From assembly GCA_030641085.1 (NCBI GenBank), contig DAOWIC010000100.1:1-8135 (forward strand): DNA of 8,135 bases, in the 5' to 3' direction. The translations under genes and the position numbers were made by a program. The stretch is from Calditrichota bacterium (GTDB lineage: Bacteria; Zixibacteria; MSB-5A5; GN15; FEB-12). Below, piece by piece: positions 1 through 6,358 of the stretch (the stretch's first letter is position 1; every line of letters starts with the position of its first letter). Under the pieces are notes generated by a model. The model saw nothing but the letters and a program-made list of their open reading frames with translations. It was not told where the DNA came from and did not search any database.

Positions 1-774
1 CGCATCGGTTTCGTCAACGGCCGCGACAGATGCTATCTGGACTGTCGAGGGGTCCGGTGACCCGGCCGACGGCGATATGTAGAATCGAGCCTGGTCGCGC
101 GTACCGTTGATATGTTCAGGTTTCCACGTACATGAGGCGTACACCACAACGTAGCCATCGTTCGGACAGACAATTACGGCGGAATCGAGGATAGTAATGT
201 CTGATAGGGGAAGCGCTACGGCGGTCTGCGTAAAACCGCTAGCCAGACCGGGTTCGTCGATGAAATCGACCGCAGACAGAGCGTTATCCTGAACCTGCGG
301 CGAACCAACCGCATCCGGAGCGAGTTTCTCCGATGAGATGGAATTATCCGGCACGGATTCGGCGAACAGGGCCGAATCGGACCTCATGGCGTGAAAGGCG
401 TACGGGGTTGATATGAGTCGTGTGCGTGGCCTGATCTCCGGATCCGTCCCCACATGGATCGACAGATATCGAGTGGAATCAGAAGAAAAGAGGCCGTCCG
501 GAAAGCCCGGCATGGGAGGCGCGCCGAGGGCGATGTTGAATGTACCGCTGTGCGTCTCAATCTCTTGGTAATGACTGTCCCACAGTTCGTTACCGTCCGT
601 CTCGGCATCGTACATGACGAATCGGACGAGATGAAAACCGTCCGGCGCCGGGTTGCCGTCGGCGTCCTCGAGTTGCCCCTGGTAGTATATCGAGCCAGGT
701 ACTCCGGTCGCTCCCGTCACCAACGACGGCAAAACGCAGCAGACCGTTACCATGATCCCAATGAAAGACTTCAT
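1..774 (-). CDS. Secreted surface/tail-fibre-like protein, C-terminus off the left edge (partial)
   Basis: The minus strand is open from an ATG at 774-772 to the window edge without a stop, giving 258 codons. An AGGAGG (783-788 on the plus strand) sits 8 bases before this ATG, which fixes the start. Residues 1-22 form a signal peptide (MKSF, hydrophobic stretch, then VTGA). Residues 29-129 match a module frequent in environmental bacteria: IYYQGQLEDADGNP, then RFVMYDAETDGNELW, SGTFNIALG, RYLSIHVGTDPE and RPRTRLISTPYAF. Residues 141-176 are a low-complexity run of the 'DNSISSEKLAPDAVG / VQDNALSAVDF' kind, which in relatives precedes beta-rich, collagen-like or tail-fibre (peptidase S74-type) C-terminal parts. 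Residues 185-258 begin a further beta-rich domain (CPNDGYVVVYAS). I infer an exported structural or surface protein. The precise role is unknown, and the missing C-terminus would decide the class. Confidence 0.8.
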   Translation of the reverse strand, partial: MKSFIGIMVTVCCVLPSLVTGATGVPGSIYYQGQLEDADGNPAPDGFHLVRFVMYDAETDGNELWDSHYQEIETHSGTFNIALGAPPMPGFPDGLFSSDSTRYLSIHVGTDPEIRPRTRLISTPYAFHAMRSDSALFAESVPDNSISSEKLAPDAVGSPQVQDNALSAVDFIDEPGLASGFTQTAVALPLSDITILDSAVIVCPNDGYVVVYASCTWKPEHINGTRDQARFYISPSAGSPDPSTVQIASVAAVDETDA

Positions 775-1067
775 TACCGGTCCCTCCTACCTGTTTCCGT
801 GCCCTTCACGGCCGATCTGACAGGCCTTTTTACGATATAGCACGTTTCTTGCCTGTTTTCTCATATTTGTAGTTGCACGTCGCTCGCCGCTAAACGTCGT
901 TAAATAAACTGTATTTTCGGCGTGGAACCGCTGACCGGTCCCGCCGGTTATGGCTTATCAATAGCGAACAGCCGTGGGAGTTGCGCCAAAGGTGAAACCT
1001 AATCCCTCCGCTAACGTAAACTAATTATCGTGCGAGAACCATTGTTTTCGGTTGAATGACTCTTCTA

Positions 1068-1096
1068 AAGATACGGAATATCGGTGCCTCTGTCAA
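1068..1096 (-). promoter_or_regulatory. Putative sigma70-type promoter for the leftward surface-protein gene
   Basis: On the minus strand a perfect TTGACA (1096-1091) is followed after exactly 17 bases by TATCTT (1073-1068; four of six consensus positions). Transcription would start near 1061 and leave a leader of about 287 bases before the ATG at 774. No equally good pair lies closer to that gene. Seen by motif reading only. The match could be chance, and the host's primary sigma factor may prefer other sequences. Confidence 0.4.
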
Positions 1097-1194
1097 TGCT
1101 TTGCGAAATGACATCCACGCGATTCAGAACTACTTTCACTAAAAAATCACCAATCATGTCTGCCTTTCGGCGACAATGATCCAAATCAATGGAG

Positions 1195-1200
1195 AAGGAG
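1195..1200 (+). promoter_or_regulatory. Ribosome binding site deciding the PepF start
   Basis: AAGGAG lies 8 bases before the ATG at 1209. The alternative in-frame ATG at 1176 has no purine-rich site in front of it, and using it would place eleven polar residues before the signal peptide. The site therefore selects 1209. Confidence 0.75.
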
Positions 1201-1208
1201 TTGGGAGC

Positions 1209-3104
1209 ATGCGAGTGACTAACAAACATTGGGTCTTTTTGATGGTGTTTGCCGTCTTGTTTGTGACGGGAATCACCGGGGCCGTGACTGCTGCCGAAAA
1301 GACCCGCGACCAGATCGACGACAAGTATAAATGGGACCTTTCGGACATATACCCCGATTGGGAGGCCTGGGAGGCGGACTTTGTCGTACTGGATAAGGTG
1401 ATGGATGACTACATCGCCTTGCAGGGCAAATTGAACCAGAGTTCTGATAACCTGGCCCGGGCCTTCGAGCTGAGCGATGAACTGGACCGGATTCTCTACA
1501 AAGTCTATCGCTACCCCGGTCTGGCCCGTGCCCTGGACATGCGCGACGACGAGGTGTCCGGCAGGTTCCAGAAGGTTCAGATCTGGCTTGCGAAGTTCAG
1601 CACGGCTACCGCCTGGTTCGAGCCTGAGATGCTGGCTATCCAGTGGGAGACAATGGAGACCTGGCTGAACGAGAACAAGCGCCTGGCGCCTTACCGGTTC
1701 GGCATCGAGGATTCCTACCGTCAGCAGGAGCACGTGCTTGATGAGAACAGCGAACGACTGCTCTCCTACTATTTGCCTTTGCGAAGGTCGCCGAGGGCGG
1801 CGTACAACGAACTATCCACCTCCGATATCAAATATCCCGATGTCGTGTTGGGAGAAGCCGACACGCTAACTATGACACCCGGACAGTATCGATTCGTTCT
1901 GGCCACCAATCGAAACCAGGCCGATCGTGGCAAAGCATTCGAGGCGTACTATGGCGCCTATGCCGCTAACGCCAATACTTACGCGGCACTCTACAACGGC
2001 GTCCTGCAGCGTGACTGGGCAACGGCTCAAGCCCGTAACTACAACTCATGCCTCGAATCATACTTGCATGGTAATAATGTCCCGGTAGCGGTTTATGAAA
2101 ACTTGATTGCCGCCGTGCGTGACGGTGTCGCCCCGCTGCAGAAATACTACGCCCTGCGCAAGAAAATCCTCGGACTCGAGGAGTACCACGGTTATGATGG
2201 TTCGATTCCGATTGTCGATTTTGAGCGTACCTACGAATATGATGAAGTAATCGACTGGATCCTCGATGCCGTCAAGCCACTGGGGGACGAGTATCAGAAA
2301 AACATTCGCCGAGTATTAGAAAATAGGTGGGTCGATGTGTACGAAACCGCCGGTAAGGCGACCGGCGCGTTCTCCGGTAACGTCTACGGGGTTCATCCGT
2401 ATATCCTGATGAACTACAACAAAACCCTCGACAATGTTTTCACCCTTGCCCACGAGGCCGGTCACGCGGTTCACAGCATGCTCTCCGACCAGTATCAGCC
2501 GAAGGCGACTTCTTCGTATACTCTGTTTGTGGCCGAAGTAGCATCAACTATGAACGAAGCGTTGCTGCTTGATTTCATGCTCGAGCGGGCCAGGGATCCG
2601 ATCGAGCGGGTGGCGTTGCTTCAGCAGGCAATCGACAACATCGAAGGCACATTCTACGCCCAGGTAATGTTTGCCGACTATGAACTGCAGGCGCATCGGC
2701 TGGTCGAACAGGGACAACCCGTGACCGCCACCGCACTGACCGAGATTTATACCAACCTCCTTAAGGAACATCACGGCGAGGTGTACACTTTCGACGAACT
2801 GTACGGCTCCACCTGGGCCCGAATCAGCCATTTCTACGATGTTCCCTTCTATGTCTATAAGTATGCCACCAGCTACGCCGCCTCGGCCAAGCTGTTCAGG
2901 GATATAACGTCTGATGACAAAGAGATCGCCGATCCTGCCCTTGACCGATTCCTGACACTCTTGAAATCGGGTGGCAACGATTATCCCGTGGAGCAGCTCA
3001 AAAAAGCGGGCGTCGATCTCACCAAACCGGAAGCTATCCAGGGCGTTATGGCGCAGCTCGATGATCTGGTGACCCGCCTTGAGACGGAGATGGCCAAACT
3101 GTAA
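1209..3104 (+). CDS. pepF: Exported M3-family oligoendopeptidase F
   Basis: This 631-residue protein is a zinc metallopeptidase of family M3, whose members cleave short oligopeptides inside a closed cavity. The zinc site is HEAGH at 415-419 (His415, catalytic Glu416, His419). The third ligand is Glu443 in FVAEVASTMNE, 28 residues after His415, with the conserved Glu450 following. The substrate-side segment RISHFYDVPFYVYKYAT is present, with His541, Tyr543, Tyr548, Tyr550 and Tyr552. The N-terminal helical part starts with the typical YKWDLSDIYPDWEAW (40-54), and mature length fits PepF (about 600 residues). Residues 1-29 look like a signal peptide: a basic start (R2, K6), a hydrophobic core at 8-26 and a TAA cleavage site. 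PepF is usually cytoplasmic, so a periplasmic or secreted form is inferred, probably degrading imported or released peptides. No catalytic residue is missing. The gene stands alone with its own terminator. Confidence 0.92.
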   Translation: MRVTNKHWVFLMVFAVLFVTGITGAVTAAEKTRDQIDDKYKWDLSDIYPDWEAWEADFVVLDKVMDDYIALQGKLNQSSDNLARAFELSDELDRILYKVYRYPGLARALDMRDDEVSGRFQKVQIWLAKFSTATAWFEPEMLAIQWETMETWLNENKRLAPYRFGIEDSYRQQEHVLDENSERLLSYYLPLRRSPRAAYNELSTSDIKYPDVVLGEADTLTMTPGQYRFVLATNRNQADRGKAFEAYYGAYAANANTYAALYNGVLQRDWATAQARNYNSCLESYLHGNNVPVAVYENLIAAVRDGVAPLQKYYALRKKILGLEEYHGYDGSIPIVDFERTYEYDEVIDWILDAVKPLGDEYQKNIRRVLENRWVDVYETAGKATGAFSGNVYGVHPYILMNYNKTLDNVFTLAHEAGHAVHSMLSDQYQPKATSSYTLFVAEVASTMNEALLLDFMLERARDPIERVALLQQAIDNIEGTFYAQVMFADYELQAHRLVEQGQPVTATALTEIYTNLLKEHHGEVYTFDELYGSTWARISHFYDVPFYVYKYATSYAASAKLFRDITSDDKEIADPALDRFLTLLKSGGNDYPVEQLKKAGVDLTKPEAIQGVMAQLDDLVTRLETEMAKL

Positions 3105-3127
3105 CAGGCCGACCTCACGATGCAGAT

Positions 3128-3159
3128 AAAGGCCGAACGGGAATTCCGTTCGGCCTTTT
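3128..3159 (+). terminator. Intrinsic terminator after pepF
   Basis: A perfect 13-bp stem pairs 3128-3140 (AAAGGCCGAACGG) with 3146-3158 (CCGTTCGGCCTTT) around the loop GAATT, ending in four T residues. It begins 24 bases after the pepF stop. The A-run on the 5' side means it could also work in the opposite direction, though no gene points at it from the right. Confidence 0.85.
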
Positions 3160-3366
3160 CAAATCGTATGCCGCCAGAAATCAGGCGCCACTAAGCCACT
3201 CCGATTTAACTACTTATAAGCAGGGTGGTGAGTCTGGTCGCGCCCGCGGTTTTTTGCGCGTTCGACTGATGAAATTGCATTATTCCCCGATAATATAATG
3301 TGGGTGGTATTGCCCGCGCCCGGCGCGGATTTAACCTCATAAACTGAAGGGAGTTGCCGGAACTGT

Positions 3367-3403
3367 GTCGATTTCGACGGCATAATGGCAATCTGGCTAT
3401 AAT
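3367..3403 (+). promoter_or_regulatory. Possible promoter with overlapping inverted repeat
   Basis: A perfect TATAAT lies at 3398-3403. The -35 zone is weak (TTCGAC at 3373-3378, spacer 19), but it overlaps a perfect inverted repeat GTCGA-TT-TCGAC at 3367-3378. This geometry would suit a regulator-dependent promoter. Just downstream a small CCTC-GGTA-GAGG hairpin occupies 3404-3415. If real, the transcript for the TSP3/dockerin gene would have a leader of roughly 230 bases. Motif reading only. Confidence 0.3.
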
Positions 3404-3423
3404 CCTCGGTAGAGGGCAAAACG

Positions 3424-3459
3424 GTTGTTTCTGGCAAGATTTCACTGGCAAGCAACAAC
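3424..3459 (+). repeat. Inverted arms enclosing a CTGGCAAG direct repeat
   Basis: GTTGTT at 3424-3429 pairs with AACAAC at 3454-3459. Between them the octamer CTGGCAAG occurs twice, at 3431-3438 and 3445-3452 (14-base period, somewhat over one helical turn). It could be an operator or a weak RNA stem-loop. Function is unknown. Confidence 0.4.
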
Positions 3460-3532
3460 GGGCGATGTATATTGCGGTAAGGGAGCTAACCTCACCGGAA
3501 CATCGCCGCCGCTGAAATGAATGACCGAGTGC

Positions 3533-3579
3533 CCGGAGTGCTCTGAGCCAGTGCCATCTGCATCCTCATCGTACTCCGG
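3533..3579 (+). other. Long-range stem in the leader of the TSP3/dockerin gene
   Basis: CCGGAGT at 3533-3539 is exactly complementary to ACTCCGG at 3573-3579. The stem extends inward by a G-U and a C-G pair, leaving a loop of about 29 bases. It ends about 50 bases before the ribosome binding site. It has no T-run, so it is not an intrinsic terminator. It may be a leader RNA fold or chance. Confidence 0.35.
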
Positions 3580-3629
3580 CAGACTTTAAACCCGCCACTG
3601 ATGAGATAAATGACTGGAATAATATGTGT

Positions 3630-3635
3630 AGGAGG
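3630..3635 (+). promoter_or_regulatory. Ribosome binding site deciding the TSP3/dockerin gene start
   Basis: A perfect AGGAGG lies 6 bases before the ATG at 3642. The upstream in-frame ATG at 3624 overlaps the region just before this site and has no site of its own, so 3642 is preferred. That start also leaves a clean signal peptide beginning MRKSGY. Confidence 0.85.
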
Positions 3636-3641
3636 AACATC

Positions 3642-6164
3642 ATGCGTAAAAGTGGTTACCTGCTAATTCTGTTGCTGCTCTCGGTATCTCTCGCGGCTGC
3701 AGATCAGGCAACGGTGAACAAGGAAGATTTCAAACTCCCGATCGTGCAGAGTGTTGAGAAGGCGGTATCGGCGCGGTCGATGAGCCTGCAGATGCAGCCG
3801 GTTCCGACTGTAACACAGCCGCTGAAAAGCGCCGGTCCATCCGGCCTGGCGGAGATTACTTATCTGCAGGGCGGTGATGACATCGCGTCCGCGCCCCCGA
3901 TTCCAAGTCTGCCGTTTGCGGATGTCGGCACCACGGTCGGCTACGGTGACGATTATGATGAGATCTGCATCGGGTCGACCCATGCTGCTCCGGACGTAGT
4001 CTACAGCTACACCGCCACGATGGACACGACTATTGACATCAGCACTTGTGGCTCGAGTTTCTTCACTCACTTGTGGGTATACGAGAATGATGCGTCGACA
4101 GTGGTTGCGTGCAACCGCTTTGACGGCAGTTGCCCGGTTCCGCAGGCGGCTCTGTTCGAGGTGGAAATCTTCACCGGAAACGTGTACTACATTGTGATCG
4201 ACGGTGAGAGTGTCGATCCCTCGGGCGATTACGAATTTTCGGTGGAAATGACGCCGCCGCCCCCGCAGCCGACCTTTATAGGTTCGTTGCCGGCGATTGC
4301 CGATGCCGGTGACGGTCATATGATGCTGAGCCACAAGTGGATCGACGCCGAAGATGATTCGCTGCTTGTCTGGTGGGGTTCAGGTAATCACGGCCTCATC
4401 TTCAGCGATGCTGTGGCCTGGTCACTGACCGGTGAACCGAGCTACCCCTCGGCCGATTACTGGGGCAAAGACACAACCTTTTACGGTACGCTGGTTCCTT
4501 CGGAATCGGATAACAACGGCACCGACATCTATCTCATGACCGCTCTCCATGCCGCCAAGCCGGAGACATACAGCCTGGTCTCATGGGACTTCTCCAGTTG
4601 GGGCTGGCACAACATGCTGATGTCCGACATGGCATGTGATAGCTCGCAGCAGGACTGGAACTGGGGAATCATCTCCCTGGTTCACAGTTCCTCCTACACC
4701 GCTCCGGACGATCTCATCAATGCCCCGCATATTCTCTATCCGACCGATGGTACCGGTTACGCCAGTATCAGTTGGTATTCCGATCTCAACGGATGCGCCA
4801 CCACGACCAACGATATCGACGATGTGACTTACATGGCCTACGCCGTATATGACCGTTACGATGATGTCGAAGGCCAGTGGGGATTGTTCTTCCGGTACGA
4901 CTACTTCGCCGACATGGACGATCAAACTCAGGCCGGCGGCTTCAGCTACAGCCTCGACCCGGGCGAACATGTCCGTTATCCGGCGGTGGCCGCCAATGAC
5001 GGTATGGTGGTCACGGTGTCTGAATTCTGGTCGGATGAAGCGCCTGAGGATCGCGAGATTGTCTGCTGGTACGATCCGCTGGGCGACGGTGAAGTGGGCG
5101 ACCTGGCGCTGAGCGTTGTCACGGCCGGGGTTGCCGACGAACGCTACCCGCGGGTGGCGCACGTTGAGGGCGCGATCTTCGTCTGTACCTTCGTCGCCGA
5201 CAACACCCTGTATATGTCGGTCAGTCACGATGGCGGCGCCAACTGGGGCGCTCCGACACAGGTCAGCCCCGAGGGCGAGCTTGTTATCAGCGAATACAGA
5301 TCGACCGACATCTCGGAAAAAGGTGCCAAGATAATCTGGGAACATTACGATGCCGAGAAGGCCGGCGAGCCGACCTCGATACGGTTTTTCACTACCGATT
5401 TCTATGGGGACAGCGATGGCGACGGGATCGTGAATATTCTCGACAACTGTCCTGATGTTTACAATTTCGAGCAGGGAGATGCCGATGCCGACTGGGTCGG
5501 CGATGATTGCGACAATTGCACCGAAACAGCTAACACCGGGCAGTCCGATTTCGACGAGGACGGTGAGGGTGATCCTTGCGATGCCTGCACCGACTCCGAC
5601 GGTGATACTTACGGCAATCCCGGTTTCCCGGCAAACGAGTGTGAGGATGATAACTGTACCTACACGGCCAACCCGGATCAAGCCGACGCCGATGCGGATT
5701 TGCTGGGCGATCTCTGCGATAACTGCCCCGACGATCCGAATCCCGATCAGGCTAATTCCGATGCCGATGCTTTTGGGGACGCCTGTGATAACTGTCCCGA
5801 AATCGATAACCCGGGGCAGGAGGACGGCGACAGCGATGGCGTGGGTGATCTGTGTGATAATTGCCCGGAAGACTACAACCCGGATCAGGCTGACTCCGAC
5901 GGCAACGATATTGGAGATGTCTGTGACGGATGCTGTGAGATTCGCGGCGATTTCAACCATGACGGCCGTGTTGATGTCTCCGATGTCGTCGAATGGGTGC
6001 GCTGGTCGTTCAACGGCGATCCGATCGGACCGACCTGTGAAGACCCGCCAGGATCATACCCCGAGTGTGATATGGACGACAGCGATCAGGTCGACGTAGC
6101 CGATATCGTCTACTGGGTGAGGTGGTCGTTTGACGGCGGCCCGGACCCGGTACCCTGTCCGTAA
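3642..6164 (+). CDS. Secreted multidomain protein: PPC-like, propeller-like, TSP3 repeats, dockerin-like end
   Basis: This 840-residue exported protein starts with a signal peptide (MRKSGY, Leu-rich core, then SLAAA before DQ at about 21-22). Residues 22-91 are a low-complexity linker. Residues 92-203 resemble a bacterial pre-peptidase C-terminal (PPC) beta-sandwich (VVYSYTATMDTTIDIST, HLWVYEND, YYIVIDG, SGDYEFSVE), followed by a TPPPPQP linker. Residues 210-588 are beta-rich and propeller-like, with one Asp-box (SHDGGANW, 528-535). I see no sialidase catalytic set, so enzymatic activity is not supported. Residues 590-761 are acidic thrombospondin type 3 calcium-binding repeats. Residues 764-840 are a dockerin-like EF-hand pair: Asp770/Asn772/Asp774/Asp778/Asp781 and Asp810/Asp812/Ser814/Asp818/Asp821. 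Most likely it is a calcium-stabilised cell-surface or secreted protein. The binding partner is unknown, and no cohesin is encoded here. It stands alone with its own terminator. Confidence 0.85.
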   Translation: MRKSGYLLILLLLSVSLAAADQATVNKEDFKLPIVQSVEKAVSARSMSLQMQPVPTVTQPLKSAGPSGLAEITYLQGGDDIASAPPIPSLPFADVGTTVGYGDDYDEICIGSTHAAPDVVYSYTATMDTTIDISTCGSSFFTHLWVYENDASTVVACNRFDGSCPVPQAALFEVEIFTGNVYYIVIDGESVDPSGDYEFSVEMTPPPPQPTFIGSLPAIADAGDGHMMLSHKWIDAEDDSLLVWWGSGNHGLIFSDAVAWSLTGEPSYPSADYWGKDTTFYGTLVPSESDNNGTDIYLMTALHAAKPETYSLVSWDFSSWGWHNMLMSDMACDSSQQDWNWGIISLVHSSSYTAPDDLINAPHILYPTDGTGYASISWYSDLNGCATTTNDIDDVTYMAYAVYDRYDDVEGQWGLFFRYDYFADMDDQTQAGGFSYSLDPGEHVRYPAVAANDGMVVTVSEFWSDEAPEDREIVCWYDPLGDGEVGDLALSVVTAGVADERYPRVAHVEGAIFVCTFVADNTLYMSVSHDGGANWGAPTQVSPEGELVISEYRSTDISEKGAKIIWEHYDAEKAGEPTSIRFFTTDFYGDSDGDGIVNILDNCPDVYNFEQGDADADWVGDDCDNCTETANTGQSDFDEDGEGDPCDACTDSDGDTYGNPGFPANECEDDNCTYTANPDQADADADLLGDLCDNCPDDPNPDQANSDADAFGDACDNCPEIDNPGQEDGDSDGVGDLCDNCPEDYNPDQADSDGNDIGDVCDGCCEIRGDFNHDGRVDVSDVVEWVRWSFNGDPIGPTCEDPPGSYPECDMDDSDQVDVADIVYWVRWSFDGGPDPVPCP
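5442..5924 (+). repeat. Seven tandem 69-bp units encoding TSP3 repeats
   Basis: Seven consecutive units of exactly 69 bases (23 codons) start at 5442, 5511, 5580, 5649, 5718, 5787 and 5856, with no insertion or deletion between them. Six begin DNC and end in Cys, following the pattern DNCP..YNPDQADSDGD.IGD.C, with Cys at unit positions 3 and 23. The third unit is divergent: it begins DACTDSDGDTYGNP and has its second Cys at position 21. The Asp-rich core binds calcium in known TSP3 proteins. The units keep protein-level rather than exact DNA identity, so this is an old duplication. Confidence 0.9.
5949..6161 (+). repeat. Duplicated dockerin-like EF-hand motif (codons)
   Basis: Two half-modules share the pattern D-x-[ND]-x-[DS]-x-x-V-D-V-x-D, followed by [VI]V-x-WVRWSF-[ND]-G. 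They cover residues 770-793 and 810-833. The second follows after a Cys-flanked spacer (Cys799, Cys809). The near-identical WVRWSF helices point to internal duplication, as in type I dockerins. Confidence 0.75.
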
Positions 6165-6193
6165 TCGATTTGTATATTACCAGACCATTTAAT

Positions 6194-6226
6194 GGCCGTC
6201 CCCGCAACGACGCGGGGACGGCCTTT
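6194..6226 (+). terminator. Intrinsic terminator after the TSP3/dockerin gene
   Basis: A perfect 12-bp GC-rich stem pairs GGCCGTCCCCGC (6194-6205) with GCGGGGACGGCC (6212-6223) around the loop AACGAC. It is followed by TTTCTATTT. It begins 29 bases after the stop codon at 6162-6164, and isolates the next gene transcriptionally. Confidence 0.9.
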
Positions 6227-6287
6227 CTATTTAGACTGCGGTCGCCCATTGGCCACATCACAAATTGCTGTTTTCTGAAAAAAGCGC

Positions 6288-6316
6288 TTGCGGTCTGAAT
6301 TGCGAGCACATATTAT
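6288..6316 (+). promoter_or_regulatory. Putative sigma70-type promoter of the phosphoesterase gene
   Basis: TTGCGG (6288-6293) is followed after 17 bases by TATTAT (6311-6316), which matches five of six -10 positions. The predicted start near 6323 would give a leader of about 36 bases before the ATG at 6359, with GGAGG at 6348-6352. Its position between a terminator and the gene fits a single-gene transcription unit. Motif reading only. Confidence 0.5.
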
Positions 6317-6358
6317 CCAGCTTCCCCTATTCCCAAAAATCTAAGTCGGAGGTGTCAA

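Larger units (their letters stand above)
775..1208. other. Divergent intergenic regulatory region, no gene
   Basis: This 434-base stretch separates the minus-strand surface-protein gene from the plus-strand peptidase gene and must hold both promoters. I see a good minus-strand promoter candidate (listed separately) and no convincing plus-strand -35/-10 pair for the peptidase. Small symmetric elements are present: AACGTCGTT near 894-902 and a short ACCGG/CCGGT hairpin near 934-948. The reading frames crossing the region are short, lack ribosome sites and resemble no known protein. Confidence 0.6.
3160..3641 (+). other. Non-coding leader/promoter region with dense short repeats
   Basis: About 480 bases between the pepF terminator and the next start codon contain no convincing gene: the minus-strand frames at 3206-3458 begin with TTG and lack ribosome sites. 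The stretch holds several short hairpins: CATTAT/ATAATG at 3278-3300, CCGCGC/GCGCGG at 3314-3328, and an imperfect one at 3231-3267 with CGCGC/GCGCG and AGTC/GACT arms. GGCAA occurs four times (3387, 3415, 3433, 3447), and its complement TTGCC twice (3310, 3354). Two TATAAT hexamers occur at 3294-3299 and 3398-3403. I cannot assign it to a riboswitch class I know. Confidence 0.5.

Noticed and set aside
810..831. Terminator-like GGCC...GGCC followed by a T-run
   Set aside because: The stem is only 4 bp with a 9-base loop, and no plus-strand transcript is expected to reach it.
454..840. 128-codon plus-strand frame near the left edge
   Set aside because: It overlaps the convincing minus-strand partial gene with its ribosome site and signal peptide. 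Its translation is Arg-rich and resembles nothing.
1176..1208. Upstream ATG at 1176 as the pepF start
   Set aside because: No ribosome site precedes it, whereas AAGGAG sits 8 bases before the ATG at 1209. The shorter start also gives a normal signal peptide.
1065..1733. 222-codon frame antisense to the start of pepF
   Set aside because: It is a shadow frame opposite a gene with intact catalytic motifs, has no good ribosome site and shows no domain pattern.
3206..3458. Two overlapping minus-strand frames of about 80 codons in the intergenic region
   Set aside because: Both begin with TTG, have no Shine-Dalgarno sequence and look like random composition. They are not supported as genes.
3404..3620. 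Possible c-di-GMP, TPP or cobalamin riboswitch (GGGCAAAACGG, GCTGAAATGA, CCCGCCACTG fragments)
   Set aside because: Each fragment resembles only one short piece of the consensus. The partner elements (GACGCAAAGCC, ACCTGAT, or the GGAGACCTGCC box) are absent.
3624..3641. Upstream ATG at 3624 as the TSP3/dockerin gene start
   Set aside because: The perfect AGGAGG at 3630-3635 lies downstream of it and is ideally placed for the ATG at 3642.
4581..5960. 459-codon open frame antisense to the TSP3/dockerin gene
   Set aside because: It is a shadow of Asp-rich GAT/GAC codons in the sense gene, which read as Ile/Val codons on the other strand. The translation is Ile/Val/Gly repetition with no ribosome site or family resemblance.
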